Below are positions 32,938-42,096 of a DNA stretch of 64,000 nt, one piece after another. A program made the position numbers and the translations under genes. The notes beneath the pieces were generated by a model. The model was not told the origin of the DNA. It did not search any database and saw nothing but the letters and a program-made list of their open reading frames with translations. Positions within the stretch are counted from its first letter, which is position 1. Every line of letters begins with the position of its first letter. The stretch covers positions 434,001 through 498,000 of the forward strand of contig NZ_CP062221.1 of assembly GCF_021590045.1 (NCBI RefSeq), in the 5' to 3' direction. The DNA is from Cellulomonas palmilytica (GTDB lineage Bacteria; Actinomycetota; Actinomycetes; Actinomycetales; Cellulomonadaceae).

Positions 32938-34673
32938 CGCGCGCCCTCCTCGTCGCGGACCGGGTGGTCCGTCGGGTCGTCGCGACCCTCCATGGCCTCG
33001 TCGGCGCTCTCCGGCGGGCCGTCCTTGCGGGGGAACAACCCGGGCGGCGTGCCGACGCCGTCCCAGTTGAGGAGGTTGACCCGGCCGCGCATCTCCTCGG
33101 ACGGCGCGATGCCCTCCGACGTCTGCCGCTGGCGCAGCGCGTGGAACGTCTCCACCGCGACGGGCACCGGACGCCCGGACGCCTCGCCGAACGCCGCCGA
33201 CTCGTACATGCCGGGGCCCTCGTCGTAGTCGAGCGAGCAGCCGAGCTCCTCGAGCTCGTGCCCGCGCTCCTCGTGCGCCTTGGGGATGACGTAGCGCTCG
33301 TCGTACTTCGCGATCGCGAGCAGCCGGTACATCGCGTACATCGCCTGCCCGGTCATCCCCACGGACTGCGCGACGGACTCGTCGGCGCCGTCGCCCATCG
33401 TGATGCCGCGCAGGTAGGTGCGCATGGCCGCGAGGCGCTTGAGCACACCGGTGACGACCTCAGTGTCGCCCGCGGTGAACAGCTCCGCGAGGTACTCCAC
33501 GGGGATGCGCAGCGCGTCGATCGCGCCGAACAGGTTGCCGTGGTCCTCCGCGTCGTGCCCCTGCTCGCGCAGCAGGTCCACCACCGGGGACAGCGGCGGG
33601 ACGTACCAGACCATCGGCATCGTGCGGTACTCGGGGTGCAGCGGCAGCGCCACGCGGTACGTCTTCGCCAGCGCGTACACCGGGCTGCGACGAGCCGCGT
33701 CGACCCAGTCCGCGGGGATGCCCTGCTCCCGCGCCGCCGCGACGACCGTCGGGTCCTCGGGGTCGAGGATCAGGTCGAGCTGCGCCTCGTACAGGTCCTT
33801 CTCGTCGGGCACCGACGCGGCCTCGGTGACGCGGTCCGCGTCGTACAGGAACACCCCGATGTACCGCAGCCGGCCCACGCACGTCTCCGCGCACACCGTC
33901 GGCAGGCCGACCTCCAGGCGCGGGTAGCAGAACGTGCACTTCTCGGCCTTGCCGGTCTTGTGGTTGAAGTAGATCTTCTTGTACGGGCAGCCCGTGACGC
34001 ACTGCCGCCAGCCGCGGCACCGGTCCTGGTCGACCAGCACGATGCCGTCCTCGGCGCGCTTGTAGATCGCCCCCGACGGGCACGACGCCATGCACGACGG
34101 GTTCAGGCAGTGCTCGCAGATGCGCGGCAGGTAGAACATGAACGTCCGCTCGAGCTCGAAGCGGATCTTGTCCTCCGACTCGCGCCGCACCTTCTCGACG
34201 ATCGGGTCGAGGTGCCCCAGCTCGTGCGTGCCGCCCAGGTTGTCGTCCCAGTTGGCCGACCACGTGATCTTCGTGTCCTCGCCAGTGATGAGGGACTTGG
34301 GCCGCGCCACCGGGAAGTCGTCGCCCAGCGGCGCCTCGACCAGGCGCTCGTAGTCGTACGTCCACGGCTCGTAGTAGTCGTTCAGCTCGGGCTGCACGGG
34401 CGACGCGAAGATCGACAGCAGCCGCTTGCCGCGCGAGCCCGTGCGCAGCGTCAGACGCCCCCGCTTGTTGAGCGTCCACCCGCCGCGCCAGCGGTCCTGG
34501 TCCTCGTACCGGCGCGGGTACCCCTGCCCGGGGCGCGTCTCGACGTTGTTGAACCACACGTACTCGACGCCCGCGCGGTTCGTCCACGCCTGCTTGCACG
34601 TCACCGAGCACGTGTGGCACCCGATGCACTTGTCGAGGTTCATCACCATGGCGACCTGGGCCATCACTCGCAT
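32934..34673 (-). CDS. narH: respiratory nitrate reductase beta subunit
   Basis: A 579-residue iron-sulfur electron carrier between NarI and NarG, on the cytoplasmic face. Four cluster motifs: CIGCHTCSVTCK (C16, C19, C22, C26), CEHCLNPSCMASCPSG, CRGWRQCVTGCPY (Trp in place of a Cys marks the 3Fe-4S cluster) and CTFCYPRLEVGLPTVCAETC. The C-terminal region has the NarH-specific segment RMPMVWYVPPLSPV-like (TMPMVWYVPPLSP). Length is slightly above E. coli NarH. ATG at 34673 with AAAGGGA upstream, 30 nt after narG. Confidence 0.96.
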   Translation of the reverse strand: MRVMAQVAMVMNLDKCIGCHTCSVTCKQAWTNRAGVEYVWFNNVETRPGQGYPRRYEDQDRWRGGWTLNKRGRLTLRTGSRGKRLLSIFASPVQPELNDYYEPWTYDYERLVEAPLGDDFPVARPKSLITGEDTKITWSANWDDNLGGTHELGHLDPIVEKVRRESEDKIRFELERTFMFYLPRICEHCLNPSCMASCPSGAIYKRAEDGIVLVDQDRCRGWRQCVTGCPYKKIYFNHKTGKAEKCTFCYPRLEVGLPTVCAETCVGRLRYIGVFLYDADRVTEAASVPDEKDLYEAQLDLILDPEDPTVVAAAREQGIPADWVDAARRSPVYALAKTYRVALPLHPEYRTMPMVWYVPPLSPVVDLLREQGHDAEDHGNLFGAIDALRIPVEYLAELFTAGDTEVVTGVLKRLAAMRTYLRGITMGDGADESVAQSVGMTGQAMYAMYRLLAIAKYDERYVIPKAHEERGHELEELGCSLDYDEGPGMYESAAFGEASGRPVPVAVETFHALRQRQTSEGIAPSEEMRGRVNLLNWDGVGTPPGLFPRKDGPPESADEAMEGRDDPTDHPVRDEEGAR

Positions 34674-34703
34674 GTCGTCGTCCCTTTCCGCAGCCGGCGC
34701 AGC

Positions 34704-37700
34704 TCAGTACTCGACGTCCTGCGAGCGGCGACGGATCGTCGCGACGATGTCGCGCTGGTTGCCCGTCGGGCCCAGGTAGTTGAACGCGTACGACAGCTGC
34801 GCGTACCCGCCGATGAGGTGCGTCGGCTTGACCAGCAGCCGCGTCACCGAGTTGTGGATGCCGCCTCGTCGTCGGGTCTTCTCCGTCTTCGGGACGTCGA
34901 TCGTGCGCTCCTGCGCGTGGTGCACGAACACCACGCCCTCCGGCATGCGGTGCGAGACGATCGCCCGCGCGACGTAGATGCCGTTCGCGTTCGAGCACTC
35001 GACCCACTCGTTGTCCTTCGCGCCGATCGCCGCCGCGTCCGCGGGGCTCATCCAGCACGTCGGGCCGCCGCGGGACAGCGACAGCATCAGCAGGTTGTCC
35101 TGGTACTCCGAGTGGATCGACCACTTGTTGTGCGGCGTCAGGAACCGCACCGTCACCTGCTTCGACCCGTCCGGGCCGAGCTCCGGCTCGCCCAGCAGGC
35201 GGTGCAGGTCCAGCGGCGGGCGGTAGATCGGCAGCGCCTCGCCCAGGTCCTTCATCCAGCCGTGGTCGAGGAACAGGTGCATGCGGCCCGTGAGCGTGTG
35301 CCACGGCTTGAGCCGCTCCACGTTGAGCGTGAACGGCGCGTACCTCCGCCCGCCCGTCTCCGAGCCCGACCACTCCGGCGACGTGATCACCGGCACCGGC
35401 CGCGCCTGCGTGTCGGGGAACGTGATCCGCTTCTCCTCCGAGCCCTCCGCGAGGTCGTGCAGCTCCTTGCCGATCCGCCGCTCGAGGGTCCTGAAGCCCT
35501 GCGTGGCGAGCTCGCCGTTCGTCGTGCCGGACAGCGCGAGGATCGCCTCGGCGAGCTTGACGTCCGTGTCCAGGGCCGGCCGCCCGTCACCCGCGCCGCC
35601 CAGCATCACGCCGTTCGCGCGCGCCAGCCGCTCCACCTCGTGCTCGAGGCGGAACGTCACGTTCTTCACCGTGAAGCCCAGCGTCGAGGCCAGCGGACCC
35701 AGCGAGCCGAGCTTGTCCGCGATCGCCGTGTAGTCCCGCTCGACCACCTGCATCACGGGCATCGTCACGCCCGGCACCGCGGGCGCGTCCCCGCGCCGCC
35801 AGTCCCCGCCGACCCCGCCGTCGCGCGGCGCCTCGCCCGGGGTGTCGTGCTGCATCGGCACGCTCACCAGGTCGTGCCGCACCCCCAGGTGCGTGCGCGC
35901 CAGCTCGGAGAACCGGCGCGCCACCAGGTGGAACGCGTCGAAGTCGCTGCGCGCCTCCCACGGCGGGTCGATCGCCGGGGAGAACGCGTGCACGAACGGG
36001 TGCATGTCCGTCGAGGACAGGTCGTGCTTCTCGTACCAGGTCGCCGCCGGCAGGACGACGTCCGACAGCATCGTCGTCGACGTCATCCGGAAGTCCGCGC
36101 TGACCAGCAGGTCGAGCTTGCCCTCCGGGATGTCGTCACGCCACGTCACGTCGCTCGGCCGCGCCGTCGGCTCCGGTGCGGCGACGTTCGAGTGCGTGCC
36201 CAGCAGGTACTTGAGGAAGTACTCGTCGCCCTTCGCGCTCGACCCCAGCAGGTTCGAGCGCCACAGCACGAGCGTCCGCGGCCAGTTCTCCGGCGCGTCC
36301 ACGTCCTCCACCGCGAACCGCACCGACCCGTCCTTCAGCCGCGACGCCACGTGCGCCACCGGGTCCGGCGACTCGCCCGCGTCCGCCGCGGCCCGCGCCT
36401 CGTCGGCCAGGTCCAGCGGGTTGCGGTCGAACTGCGGGTAGAACGGCATCCACCCCGCACGCGCCGACGCCGCGATCGTGTCCGCCGTGTGCATCCCGGT
36501 CAGGTGGCCGTCCGCCATCGGCCACGCGAGCTCGTCGGCCGCGTACCCGTCGAACCGCCACTGGTCCGTGTGCATGTACCAGTACGACGTGCCCGTCATC
36601 GTGCGCGGCGGGCGCGACCAGTCCAGCGCGTTCGCCAACGAGATCCAGCCCGTCAGCGGGCGACACTTCTCCTGCCCCACGTAGTGCGCCCAGCCGCCGC
36701 CGTTGCGGCCGAAGCAGCCCGTGAACGCCAGCAGCGCGAGGATCGCGCGGTACGTCGCGTCACCGTGGAACCACTGGCAGATGCCCGCGCCCATGATGAT
36801 CATCGAGCGGCCCTGCGACTGCTCCGCGTTCGTCGCGAACTCCCGCGCGATGCGCGTGCACGCCTCCGCCGGGACCGACGTGTGCTGCTCCTGCCACGCG
36901 GGCGTGCAGCCCTGCGTGGGGTCGTCGTAGCCCGTGGGCCACTCGCCCGGCAGGCCGTCGCGGCCGACGCCGTAGTGCGCGAGCGTCAGGTCGAACACCG
37001 TCGTGACCAGGTGGCCGTTCACGCGCGTCACCGGGACGCCGCGGCGCTGCACCGCGCCCGCACCGCCGGGGTCGTCGAACCGAGGCAGGCAGACCTCGAC
37101 GGCCTGTGGTTCCGTCCCCGAGGTCGCGTCCGACGAGGGTGCGTCCGACGAGGGTGCGTCCGACGAGGTGCCGAGGTCGCTGATGCTCAGCGCGGGCGTG
37201 ACGCCCTCCAGGTCGAGGTTCCAGCGGCCCTCGCCGGAGTCCGTGTAGCGGAAACCCAGCGACCCGTTCGGCACGACCGGCCGCCCGGTGGTCTGGTCCA
37301 GGAGCACGGTCTTCCACTGCGCGCCCTCCGCGTCGGGCGCGGTCACCGGGTCGGTCGCCTGCTCGTCGGACAGGTCCGTGGCCCGCAGGAACCGGCCCGG
37401 GACGTACGCGCCGTCGCGCTCCTCGAGCGTCACCAGGAACGGCAGGTCCGTGTACCGCGAGACGTAGTCGCGGAAGAACGGCACCTGACGGTCCACCAGG
37501 TACTCGCGCAGCACCACGTGGCCCATCGCCATCGCGAGCGCGCCGTCCGTGCCCGCCGCGGCGGGCAGCCACTCGTCGGCGAACTTGGTGTTGTCCGCGT
37601 AGTCCGGCGACACCGTGACGACCTTGGTGCCGCGGTAGCGGACCTCCGCCATCCAGTGCGCGTCGGGCGTGCGCGTGACCGGCACGTTCGAGCCCCACAT

Positions 37701-38489
37701 CAGCAGGTACGTCGCGTCCCACCAGTCGCCCGACTCCGGGACGTCGGTCTGGTCGCCGAACATCTGCGGCGAGGCGACCGGCAGGTCCGCGTACCAGTCG
37801 TAGAAGCTCGTCATGACGCCGCCGATGAGCTGGATGAACCGCGTGCCCACCGCGTGCGACACCATCGACATCGCGGGGATCGGCGAGAACCCCGCGCAGC
37901 GGTCCGGCCCGTACGTCTTGATCGTGTGCACGTGCGCCGCCGCGACCATCTCGACGGCCTCGTCCCAGCCCACGCGCACCAGGCCGCCCTTGCCGCGCGC
38001 CTGCTGGTAGCGCCGCCGCTTGACCGGGTCGCCCGTGATCTCCGCCCACGCGGCGACCGGGTCGCCCAGGCGGCTCCTGGCCTCGCGGAACATCTCGACG
38101 AGCACGCCACGCGCGTACGGGTAGCGCACGCGCGTCGGCGAGTACGTGTACCAGGAGAACGCCGCGCCGCGCGGGCAGCCGCGCGGCTCGTACTCGGGGC
38201 GGTCCGGCCCGACCGACGGGTAGTCGGTCTGCTGCGCCTCCCACGTGATGATCCCGTCCTTGACGTAGACCTTCCACGAGCACGAGCCCGTGCAGTTCAC
38301 GCCGTGCGTGGAGCGGACCACCTTGTCGTGGCGCCACCGGTCCCGGTAGAACACGTCGCCGCGTCGTCCGCCCTCGCGGAACACGGCCCGGCCGTCGTCG
38401 GTCTCGTCCCAGCGCGAGAAGAACCTGCCGGCGCGCAGGAGCACGTCGGACGCAGGTCCGTCGAGGCCGGGCAGCTGCGGGTCTGCCAT
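34704..38489 (-). CDS. narG: respiratory nitrate reductase alpha (molybdenum) subunit
   Basis: A 1261-residue catalytic subunit reducing nitrate to nitrite at a Mo-bisMGD centre on the cytoplasmic side. The FS0 cluster ligands lie in HGVNCTGSCSWKVYVKDG. The Mo-ligand Asp is in TSFYDWYADLPVASP, with FGDQTDVPESGDWW after it. There is no Tat signal; NarG is held inside by NarI. A low-complexity insert SSDAPSSDAPSSDA, made by three 15-bp DNA repeats, occurs about a third of the way along, where E. coli NarG is also variable. The start ATG 38489 has TAGATT 7 nt before it (leaderless). First gene of narGHJI-narK. Confidence 0.97.
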   Translation of the reverse strand: MADPQLPGLDGPASDVLLRAGRFFSRWDETDDGRAVFREGGRRGDVFYRDRWRHDKVVRSTHGVNCTGSCSWKVYVKDGIITWEAQQTDYPSVGPDRPEYEPRGCPRGAAFSWYTYSPTRVRYPYARGVLVEMFREARSRLGDPVAAWAEITGDPVKRRRYQQARGKGGLVRVGWDEAVEMVAAAHVHTIKTYGPDRCAGFSPIPAMSMVSHAVGTRFIQLIGGVMTSFYDWYADLPVASPQMFGDQTDVPESGDWWDATYLLMWGSNVPVTRTPDAHWMAEVRYRGTKVVTVSPDYADNTKFADEWLPAAAGTDGALAMAMGHVVLREYLVDRQVPFFRDYVSRYTDLPFLVTLEERDGAYVPGRFLRATDLSDEQATDPVTAPDAEGAQWKTVLLDQTTGRPVVPNGSLGFRYTDSGEGRWNLDLEGVTPALSISDLGTSSDAPSSDAPSSDATSGTEPQAVEVCLPRFDDPGGAGAVQRRGVPVTRVNGHLVTTVFDLTLAHYGVGRDGLPGEWPTGYDDPTQGCTPAWQEQHTSVPAEACTRIAREFATNAEQSQGRSMIIMGAGICQWFHGDATYRAILALLAFTGCFGRNGGGWAHYVGQEKCRPLTGWISLANALDWSRPPRTMTGTSYWYMHTDQWRFDGYAADELAWPMADGHLTGMHTADTIAASARAGWMPFYPQFDRNPLDLADEARAAADAGESPDPVAHVASRLKDGSVRFAVEDVDAPENWPRTLVLWRSNLLGSSAKGDEYFLKYLLGTHSNVAAPEPTARPSDVTWRDDIPEGKLDLLVSADFRMTSTTMLSDVVLPAATWYEKHDLSSTDMHPFVHAFSPAIDPPWEARSDFDAFHLVARRFSELARTHLGVRHDLVSVPMQHDTPGEAPRDGGVGGDWRRGDAPAVPGVTMPVMQVVERDYTAIADKLGSLGPLASTLGFTVKNVTFRLEHEVERLARANGVMLGGAGDGRPALDTDVKLAEAILALSGTTNGELATQGFRTLERRIGKELHDLAEGSEEKRITFPDTQARPVPVITSPEWSGSETGGRRYAPFTLNVERLKPWHTLTGRMHLFLDHGWMKDLGEALPIYRPPLDLHRLLGEPELGPDGSKQVTVRFLTPHNKWSIHSEYQDNLLMLSLSRGGPTCWMSPADAAAIGAKDNEWVECSNANGIYVARAIVSHRMPEGVVFVHHAQERTIDVPKTEKTRRRGGIHNSVTRLLVKPTHLIGGYAQLSYAFNYLGPTGNQRDIVATIRRRSQDVEY
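37138..37182. repeat. three 15-bp tandem repeats inside narG
   Basis: GGTGCGTCCGACGAG occurs three times in succession and a divergent fourth copy precedes it (37122-37137). Unit length keeps the reading frame and encodes repeated SSDAP. Confidence 0.85.
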
Positions 38490-38496
38490 GCGTCCG

Positions 38497-38502
38497 AATC
38501 TA
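38497..38502 (-). promoter_or_regulatory. narG: -10 hexamer TAGATT of the nar operon
   Basis: TAGATT lies 7 nt before the narG ATG, with no ribosome binding site. Leaderless. Confidence 0.6.
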
Positions 38503-38509
38503 GTGATGT

Positions 38510-38522
38510 GTGTGATCCGCAC
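38510..38522 (-). promoter_or_regulatory. candidate CRP/FNR-like site before narG
   Basis: GTGTGATCCGCAC is an imperfect 13-bp palindrome (4 of 5 arm bases match) centred 27 nt upstream of narG, just above the -10. The position suits a regulator of the CRP/FNR family, but the match to TGTGA-N6-TCACA is only partial. Confidence 0.3.
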
Positions 38523-38624
38523 CACCCGGGACGCACCGTGGAAAATCTTCTCGTTCCCTCCGGGTGCCGCAAAACGCTCGTCGGACCCCGCCGTTATGGC
38601 GTGGGCACGCGCGCGCGCCGCGGG

Positions 38625-38630
38625 TACGTT
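38625..38630 (+). promoter_or_regulatory. -10 hexamer TACGTT of the oligopeptidase gene
   Basis: TACGTT lies 6 nt before the ATG at 38637. Leaderless. Confidence 0.5.
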
Positions 38631-38636
38631 GCGGCC

Positions 38637-40556
38637 ATGACGCCGACGACGCTGCCCTCCGACGACGCCGGCTGGGCGTCGTACCTCACGACGACCATCG
38701 ACGCCGCGCTCGACGAGGCACGCGCCGCCCTGGCGACGCTCAAGGACGGCACGGCCCGCTCCGCCGCCGACGTCCTCGAGCTGTGGAACGCGTCCGACGA
38801 CGCGCTGGCCCGGGCGTCCGCCGCGGCGCACCTGCTCGCCGAGGTGCACCCGTCCGCCGAGCTGCGCGAGGCCGCCGAGGCGCGCGCGCAGGCCGCCGAG
38901 GACCTCGCGACCGAGCGCGGCCTGGACCGCGAGCTGTTCGAGGCGTTCAGCGCGACCGACCCGACGGGCCTCGACGACGACTCCGTCCGCCTGCACGCGC
39001 ACGTGCTGCGCGACTTCCGGCGCGCGGGCGTCGACCGGTCCGAGGCCGAGCGCGAGCAGCTGCGCGCGCTCGCGCAGCGCTGCACCGAGCTGGGCCTGGA
39101 GTTCGCGCGGAACATCCGCGAGGGCGCCCGCTCCATCCGCGTGCGCCCCGAGCAGCTCGACGGGCTGCCCGAGGACTTCGTCGCCGCGCACCCCGCCGAC
39201 GACGAGGACCTCGTCACGCTCACCACCGAGTACCCGGACCTCATCCCCGTGCGCACCTACGCGCGCGACGCGTCCGTGCGCCGGGCCCTGACCGCCGAGT
39301 ACCTGCAGATCGCCTACCCGGAGAACGAGCCGGTGCTCGCCGAGCTGCTGCGCCTGCGCGACGAGCGCGCCCACCTGCTCGGCTACCCGGACTGGCCGAC
39401 GTACGACGCCGAGGTCAAGATGATCGGCTCCGGCGCGGCGATCGCCGAGTTCGTCGAGCGGCTCGACGCCCTCACCGCCGAGCCCGCCGCGCGCGACGTC
39501 GCCGTGCTGCTCGAGCGCTTCCGCGCCGACGACCCGAGCGCGACCGCCGTCACGCCCGCCGACTCGCTGTACTACGACCAGGTCGTCCGCCGCGAGACGT
39601 ACGACGTGGACTCGCAGGAGGTGCGCCGCTACTTCCGCTACGACAAGGTCCGCGACGGCGTCATGGCGACCGTCGGCCGCCTGCTCGGCCTGACGTTCAC
39701 GCCCGTCGACGCGCCGTCCTGGCACGAGTCCGTCGAGGTGTACGACGTGGCGTCCGTCGACACCCCCGACGCCCTGCTGGGCCGGTTCTACCTCGACATG
39801 CACCCGCGCGCCGGCAAGTTCAACCACGCGGCGCAGTTCACGCTCGTCCCCGGCGCGCGCGGCTCGCGCCTGCCCGAGGGCGTGCTCGTCTGCAACTTCC
39901 CCACCGGGAGCATGGAGCACGACGACGTGTGCACCTTCTTCCACGAGTTCGGCCACCTGGTCCACGAGATCGTCGGCGGCCACCAGCGGTACGCAGCGTT
40001 CACGGGCGTCGCGACCGAGTGGGACTTCGTCGAGGCGCCGTCGCAGCTGCTCGAGGAGTGGGCGTGGGACGCGGGCGTGCTCGCCTCGTTCGCGACCGAC
40101 GACGACGGCACGCCGATCCCCGCGTCGCTCGTCGCGAGGATGAACCGCGCCGACCGGTTCGGGCGCGGCGCATGGACCCGCCGCCAGCTCAACTTCACCG
40201 CGCTGTCCTACGGCCTGCACGCCACGCCGCCGGAGGACCTCGACGCGTTCACCGCGCAGGTCGACGAGCACTTCGGCCCCTACCCGCCGCTGCCCGGCAC
40301 CCACCAGTTCACGGGCTTCGGGCACCTCGAGGGCTACGGCTCGGCGTACTACACCTACCTCTGGTCGCTGGTGATCGCGAAGGACTTGCTCACCGCGTTC
40401 GAGGGCTCGCTGATGAACGAGGAGGTCGGCCGCCGCTACCGCGACCTCATCCTGGCCCCGGGCGGCAGCCGCGACGCGGCCGACCTGGTCGAGACGTTCC
40501 TGACCCGCCCCCGCACGTTCGAGGCTTTCGAAACCTGGCTCACCACCACCCCCTGA
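38637..40556 (+). CDS. M3 family oligoendopeptidase (thimet oligopeptidase-like)
   Basis: A 639-residue cytoplasmic zinc metallopeptidase cutting short peptides. The active site is FHEFGHLVHE with HEFGH at about 436-440, and the third zinc ligand Glu falls in DFVEAPSQLLEEWAWD. The substrate-grip motif GFGHLEGYGSAYYTYLWS lies near the C-terminus. The long helical N-terminal channel domain (ATLKDGTARSAADVLELWN) is standard. Leaderless ATG; an alternative start is not supported. Divergent from narG, sharing a 147-bp region. Confidence 0.93.
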   Translation: MTPTTLPSDDAGWASYLTTTIDAALDEARAALATLKDGTARSAADVLELWNASDDALARASAAAHLLAEVHPSAELREAAEARAQAAEDLATERGLDRELFEAFSATDPTGLDDDSVRLHAHVLRDFRRAGVDRSEAEREQLRALAQRCTELGLEFARNIREGARSIRVRPEQLDGLPEDFVAAHPADDEDLVTLTTEYPDLIPVRTYARDASVRRALTAEYLQIAYPENEPVLAELLRLRDERAHLLGYPDWPTYDAEVKMIGSGAAIAEFVERLDALTAEPAARDVAVLLERFRADDPSATAVTPADSLYYDQVVRRETYDVDSQEVRRYFRYDKVRDGVMATVGRLLGLTFTPVDAPSWHESVEVYDVASVDTPDALLGRFYLDMHPRAGKFNHAAQFTLVPGARGSRLPEGVLVCNFPTGSMEHDDVCTFFHEFGHLVHEIVGGHQRYAAFTGVATEWDFVEAPSQLLEEWAWDAGVLASFATDDDGTPIPASLVARMNRADRFGRGAWTRRQLNFTALSYGLHATPPEDLDAFTAQVDEHFGPYPPLPGTHQFTGFGHLEGYGSAYYTYLWSLVIAKDLLTAFEGSLMNEEVGRRYRDLILAPGGSRDAADLVETFLTRPRTFEAFETWLTTTP

Positions 40557-40613
40557 CCCCGCCCCCCCTGCCCTCCCAGCCCGGCCCCGTCCCCAGCCGA
40601 CGCGCTCGTCGCG

Positions 40614-40705
40614 CATCCCTGGAGGGTCGCGAGTCCATCGGTGAGTCGCGCAGTCATCCGCGCGACTCACCGACGAACGCGCGTCCTATCAAGCGACGCG
40701 CGACG
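40614..40705. repeat. intergenic palindromic repeat, copy 5
   Basis: A perfect 14-bp hairpin, TCGGTGAGTCGCGC (40638-40651) with GCGCGACTCACCGA (40660-40673), 8-nt loop. It follows the oligopeptidase gene in a 268-base gap that otherwise shows nothing. The core is nearly that of copy 1. Confidence 0.78.
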
Positions 40706-40824
40706 AGTGGCGCGGGCCGGGAGGGTCGGTCGCCAGCCGACCCCAGGGCCGCGGCGAGGACGGCTCGTCCACAGGGCGGTGGTGTCGCCGCCCGCGGCGG
40801 CGACCGGCCGAGCACCGTGGCCGC

Positions 40825-41772
40825 ATGCCACGGCGTCCCGGATCCAGCAGCGCAGCCCTCGCCGTCCCCCGGCCCGTCGTCGTGCACGCCGACGAACACC
40901 CCTCGTGGGTCATCGCCTCGCGGGTCGCCGCCGGCGAGTGGACCCGGGCCGGGTGCGGCGTGTACGTGCCGACGAGCGTGACCGACCCACGCGCGCTCGT
41001 CGTCGCCCGCGCCGTCGGCGTGCACCGCAGGACGAGCGCACGCCACGTGTTCAGCCACACGACCGCCGCCGTGCTGCACGGGCTCGCGCTGTGGGAGGTC
41101 GAGCCCCACACCCACGTCCGCCACGAGCACCGGGGCAGCGGGAACGCGGACCCCGCGGTCCGGCACCACCGACCGCTGCCGCCGGACGAGCACGTCACGA
41201 GCGTGATCGGACTGCCGGTGACCGACCTGGCTCTCACCGTCCGTGACTGCCTGGTGGGACTGTCCCCGCTGGCAGGCCTCGTCGTCGCGGACGGCGCGCT
41301 GCGCGTCGGGCTCGCGCCGGACCGGCTCGCCGATCTCGTCGCGGGCGCCCGCGGGCCGGGCAGCGCGCGGGCGCGGCTGCTCGTCGCGCTCGCCGACGAC
41401 GGCGCCGAGTCCGCGCGGGAGACGATGGCGCGCTTCGCCTTCCTGCGCGCGGGGTGGCCGCCGCCGCAGACGCAGGTCCGCGTGGTGACACCGCGCGGCA
41501 CCTACTGGGCGGACCTCGGGTGGCCGCAGTGGAAGGTCGCGGTCGAGTACGACGGCGTCGCCAAGTACACCGACGCCCCGCGCCACAAGCTGCTCGAGGA
41601 GAAGCTCCGGCGCGACGCGTTCGCTGAGGCGGGCTGGCAGACGGTGCACCTCACCGCCGCGGACACCATCTCGACGATCATCGACCGCACCCACCGCGTC
41701 CTCCCCGCCGGCGCCCTCCCGCCGACGACCCGCCCCGCCCCGCTCCTGTCCCCGCTCACCGGCCGCCGCTGA
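40825..41772 (+). CDS. AbiEi-like / DUF559 domain protein
   Basis: A 315-residue cytoplasmic protein. The N-terminal third resembles the winged-helix antitoxin-like domain of AbiEi proteins (RVAAGEWTRAGCGVYVPTS, HTTAAVLHGLALWE). The C-terminal third is a restriction-endonuclease-like fold of the DUF559/VSR type: YWADLGWPQWKVAVEYDG supplies the acidic D..(12)..E, then KLLEEKLRRDAFAEAGWQTVHLT. Such proteins are common in actinobacteria with no partner toxin, as here. Function not established; nuclease activity is an inference. ATG at 40825, with CACCGT 6 nt before. Confidence 0.78.
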   Translation: MPRRPGSSSAALAVPRPVVVHADEHPSWVIASRVAAGEWTRAGCGVYVPTSVTDPRALVVARAVGVHRRTSARHVFSHTTAAVLHGLALWEVEPHTHVRHEHRGSGNADPAVRHHRPLPPDEHVTSVIGLPVTDLALTVRDCLVGLSPLAGLVVADGALRVGLAPDRLADLVAGARGPGSARARLLVALADDGAESARETMARFAFLRAGWPPPQTQVRVVTPRGTYWADLGWPQWKVAVEYDGVAKYTDAPRHKLLEEKLRRDAFAEAGWQTVHLTAADTISTIIDRTHRVLPAGALPPTTRPAPLLSPLTGRR

Positions 41773-41810
41773 CCCCCGCCCGCTGGGCTCCCCCGGCACC
41801 GCGATCGGTT

Positions 41811-41895
41811 GGTCGTGCATCTGTCGGTGAGGCGCATGTCCAGCGGTGAGTCGCGCGGATGACTGCGCGACCCACCCACCGACTCACGACCTACC
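41811..41895. repeat. intergenic palindromic repeat, copy 6
   Basis: In the 324-base gap 41773-42096. The core GTCGCGC-GGATGACT-GCGCGAC is flanked by GGTGA/CCACC arms. Almost identical to copy 7, 137 bases further on. Confidence 0.8.
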
Positions 41896-41947
41896 AGGGC
41901 AGTGACGACCAGCGCAGCCGGGGGGACCGCCCCTCCGGACTTCCGGT

Positions 41948-42032
41948 GGTCGCGCATCTGTCGGTGAGGCGCGTATCCAGCGGTGAGTCGCGCGGATGAC
42001 TGCGCGACCCACCCACCGACTCACGACCTACC
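41948..42032. repeat. intergenic palindromic repeat, copy 7
   Basis: The same 85-nt unit as copy 6, differing at about three positions near the left end and identical from 41965 on. Apart from copies 6 and 7 the gap holds no recognisable element except the -10 of the next gene. Confidence 0.8.
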
Positions 42033-42084
42033 CAGGGATGCGCGAACCGGTGGTCGGGGTCGGGGGTCCTGAGGGAGCGGGGGG

Positions 42085-42090
42085 TAGGTT
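42085..42090 (+). promoter_or_regulatory. -10 hexamer TAGGTT of the uridine kinase-like gene
   Basis: TAGGTT lies 6 nt before the ATG at 42097. Leaderless. Confidence 0.5.
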
Positions 42091-42096
42091 GCGCGG

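Noticed and set aside
32964..38636. Very long open frame on the plus strand opposite narJ, narH and narG, joining the oligopeptidase frame
   Set aside because: It is arginine/valine/histidine-rich antisense shadow produced by high third-position GC of the nar genes. Only the part from 38637 is real protein.
38490..40670. Upstream extension of the narG frame through the oligopeptidase region on the minus strand
   Set aside because: The extension is low-complexity shadow; NarG homology begins at MADPQLPGL and a -10 hexamer stands directly before it.
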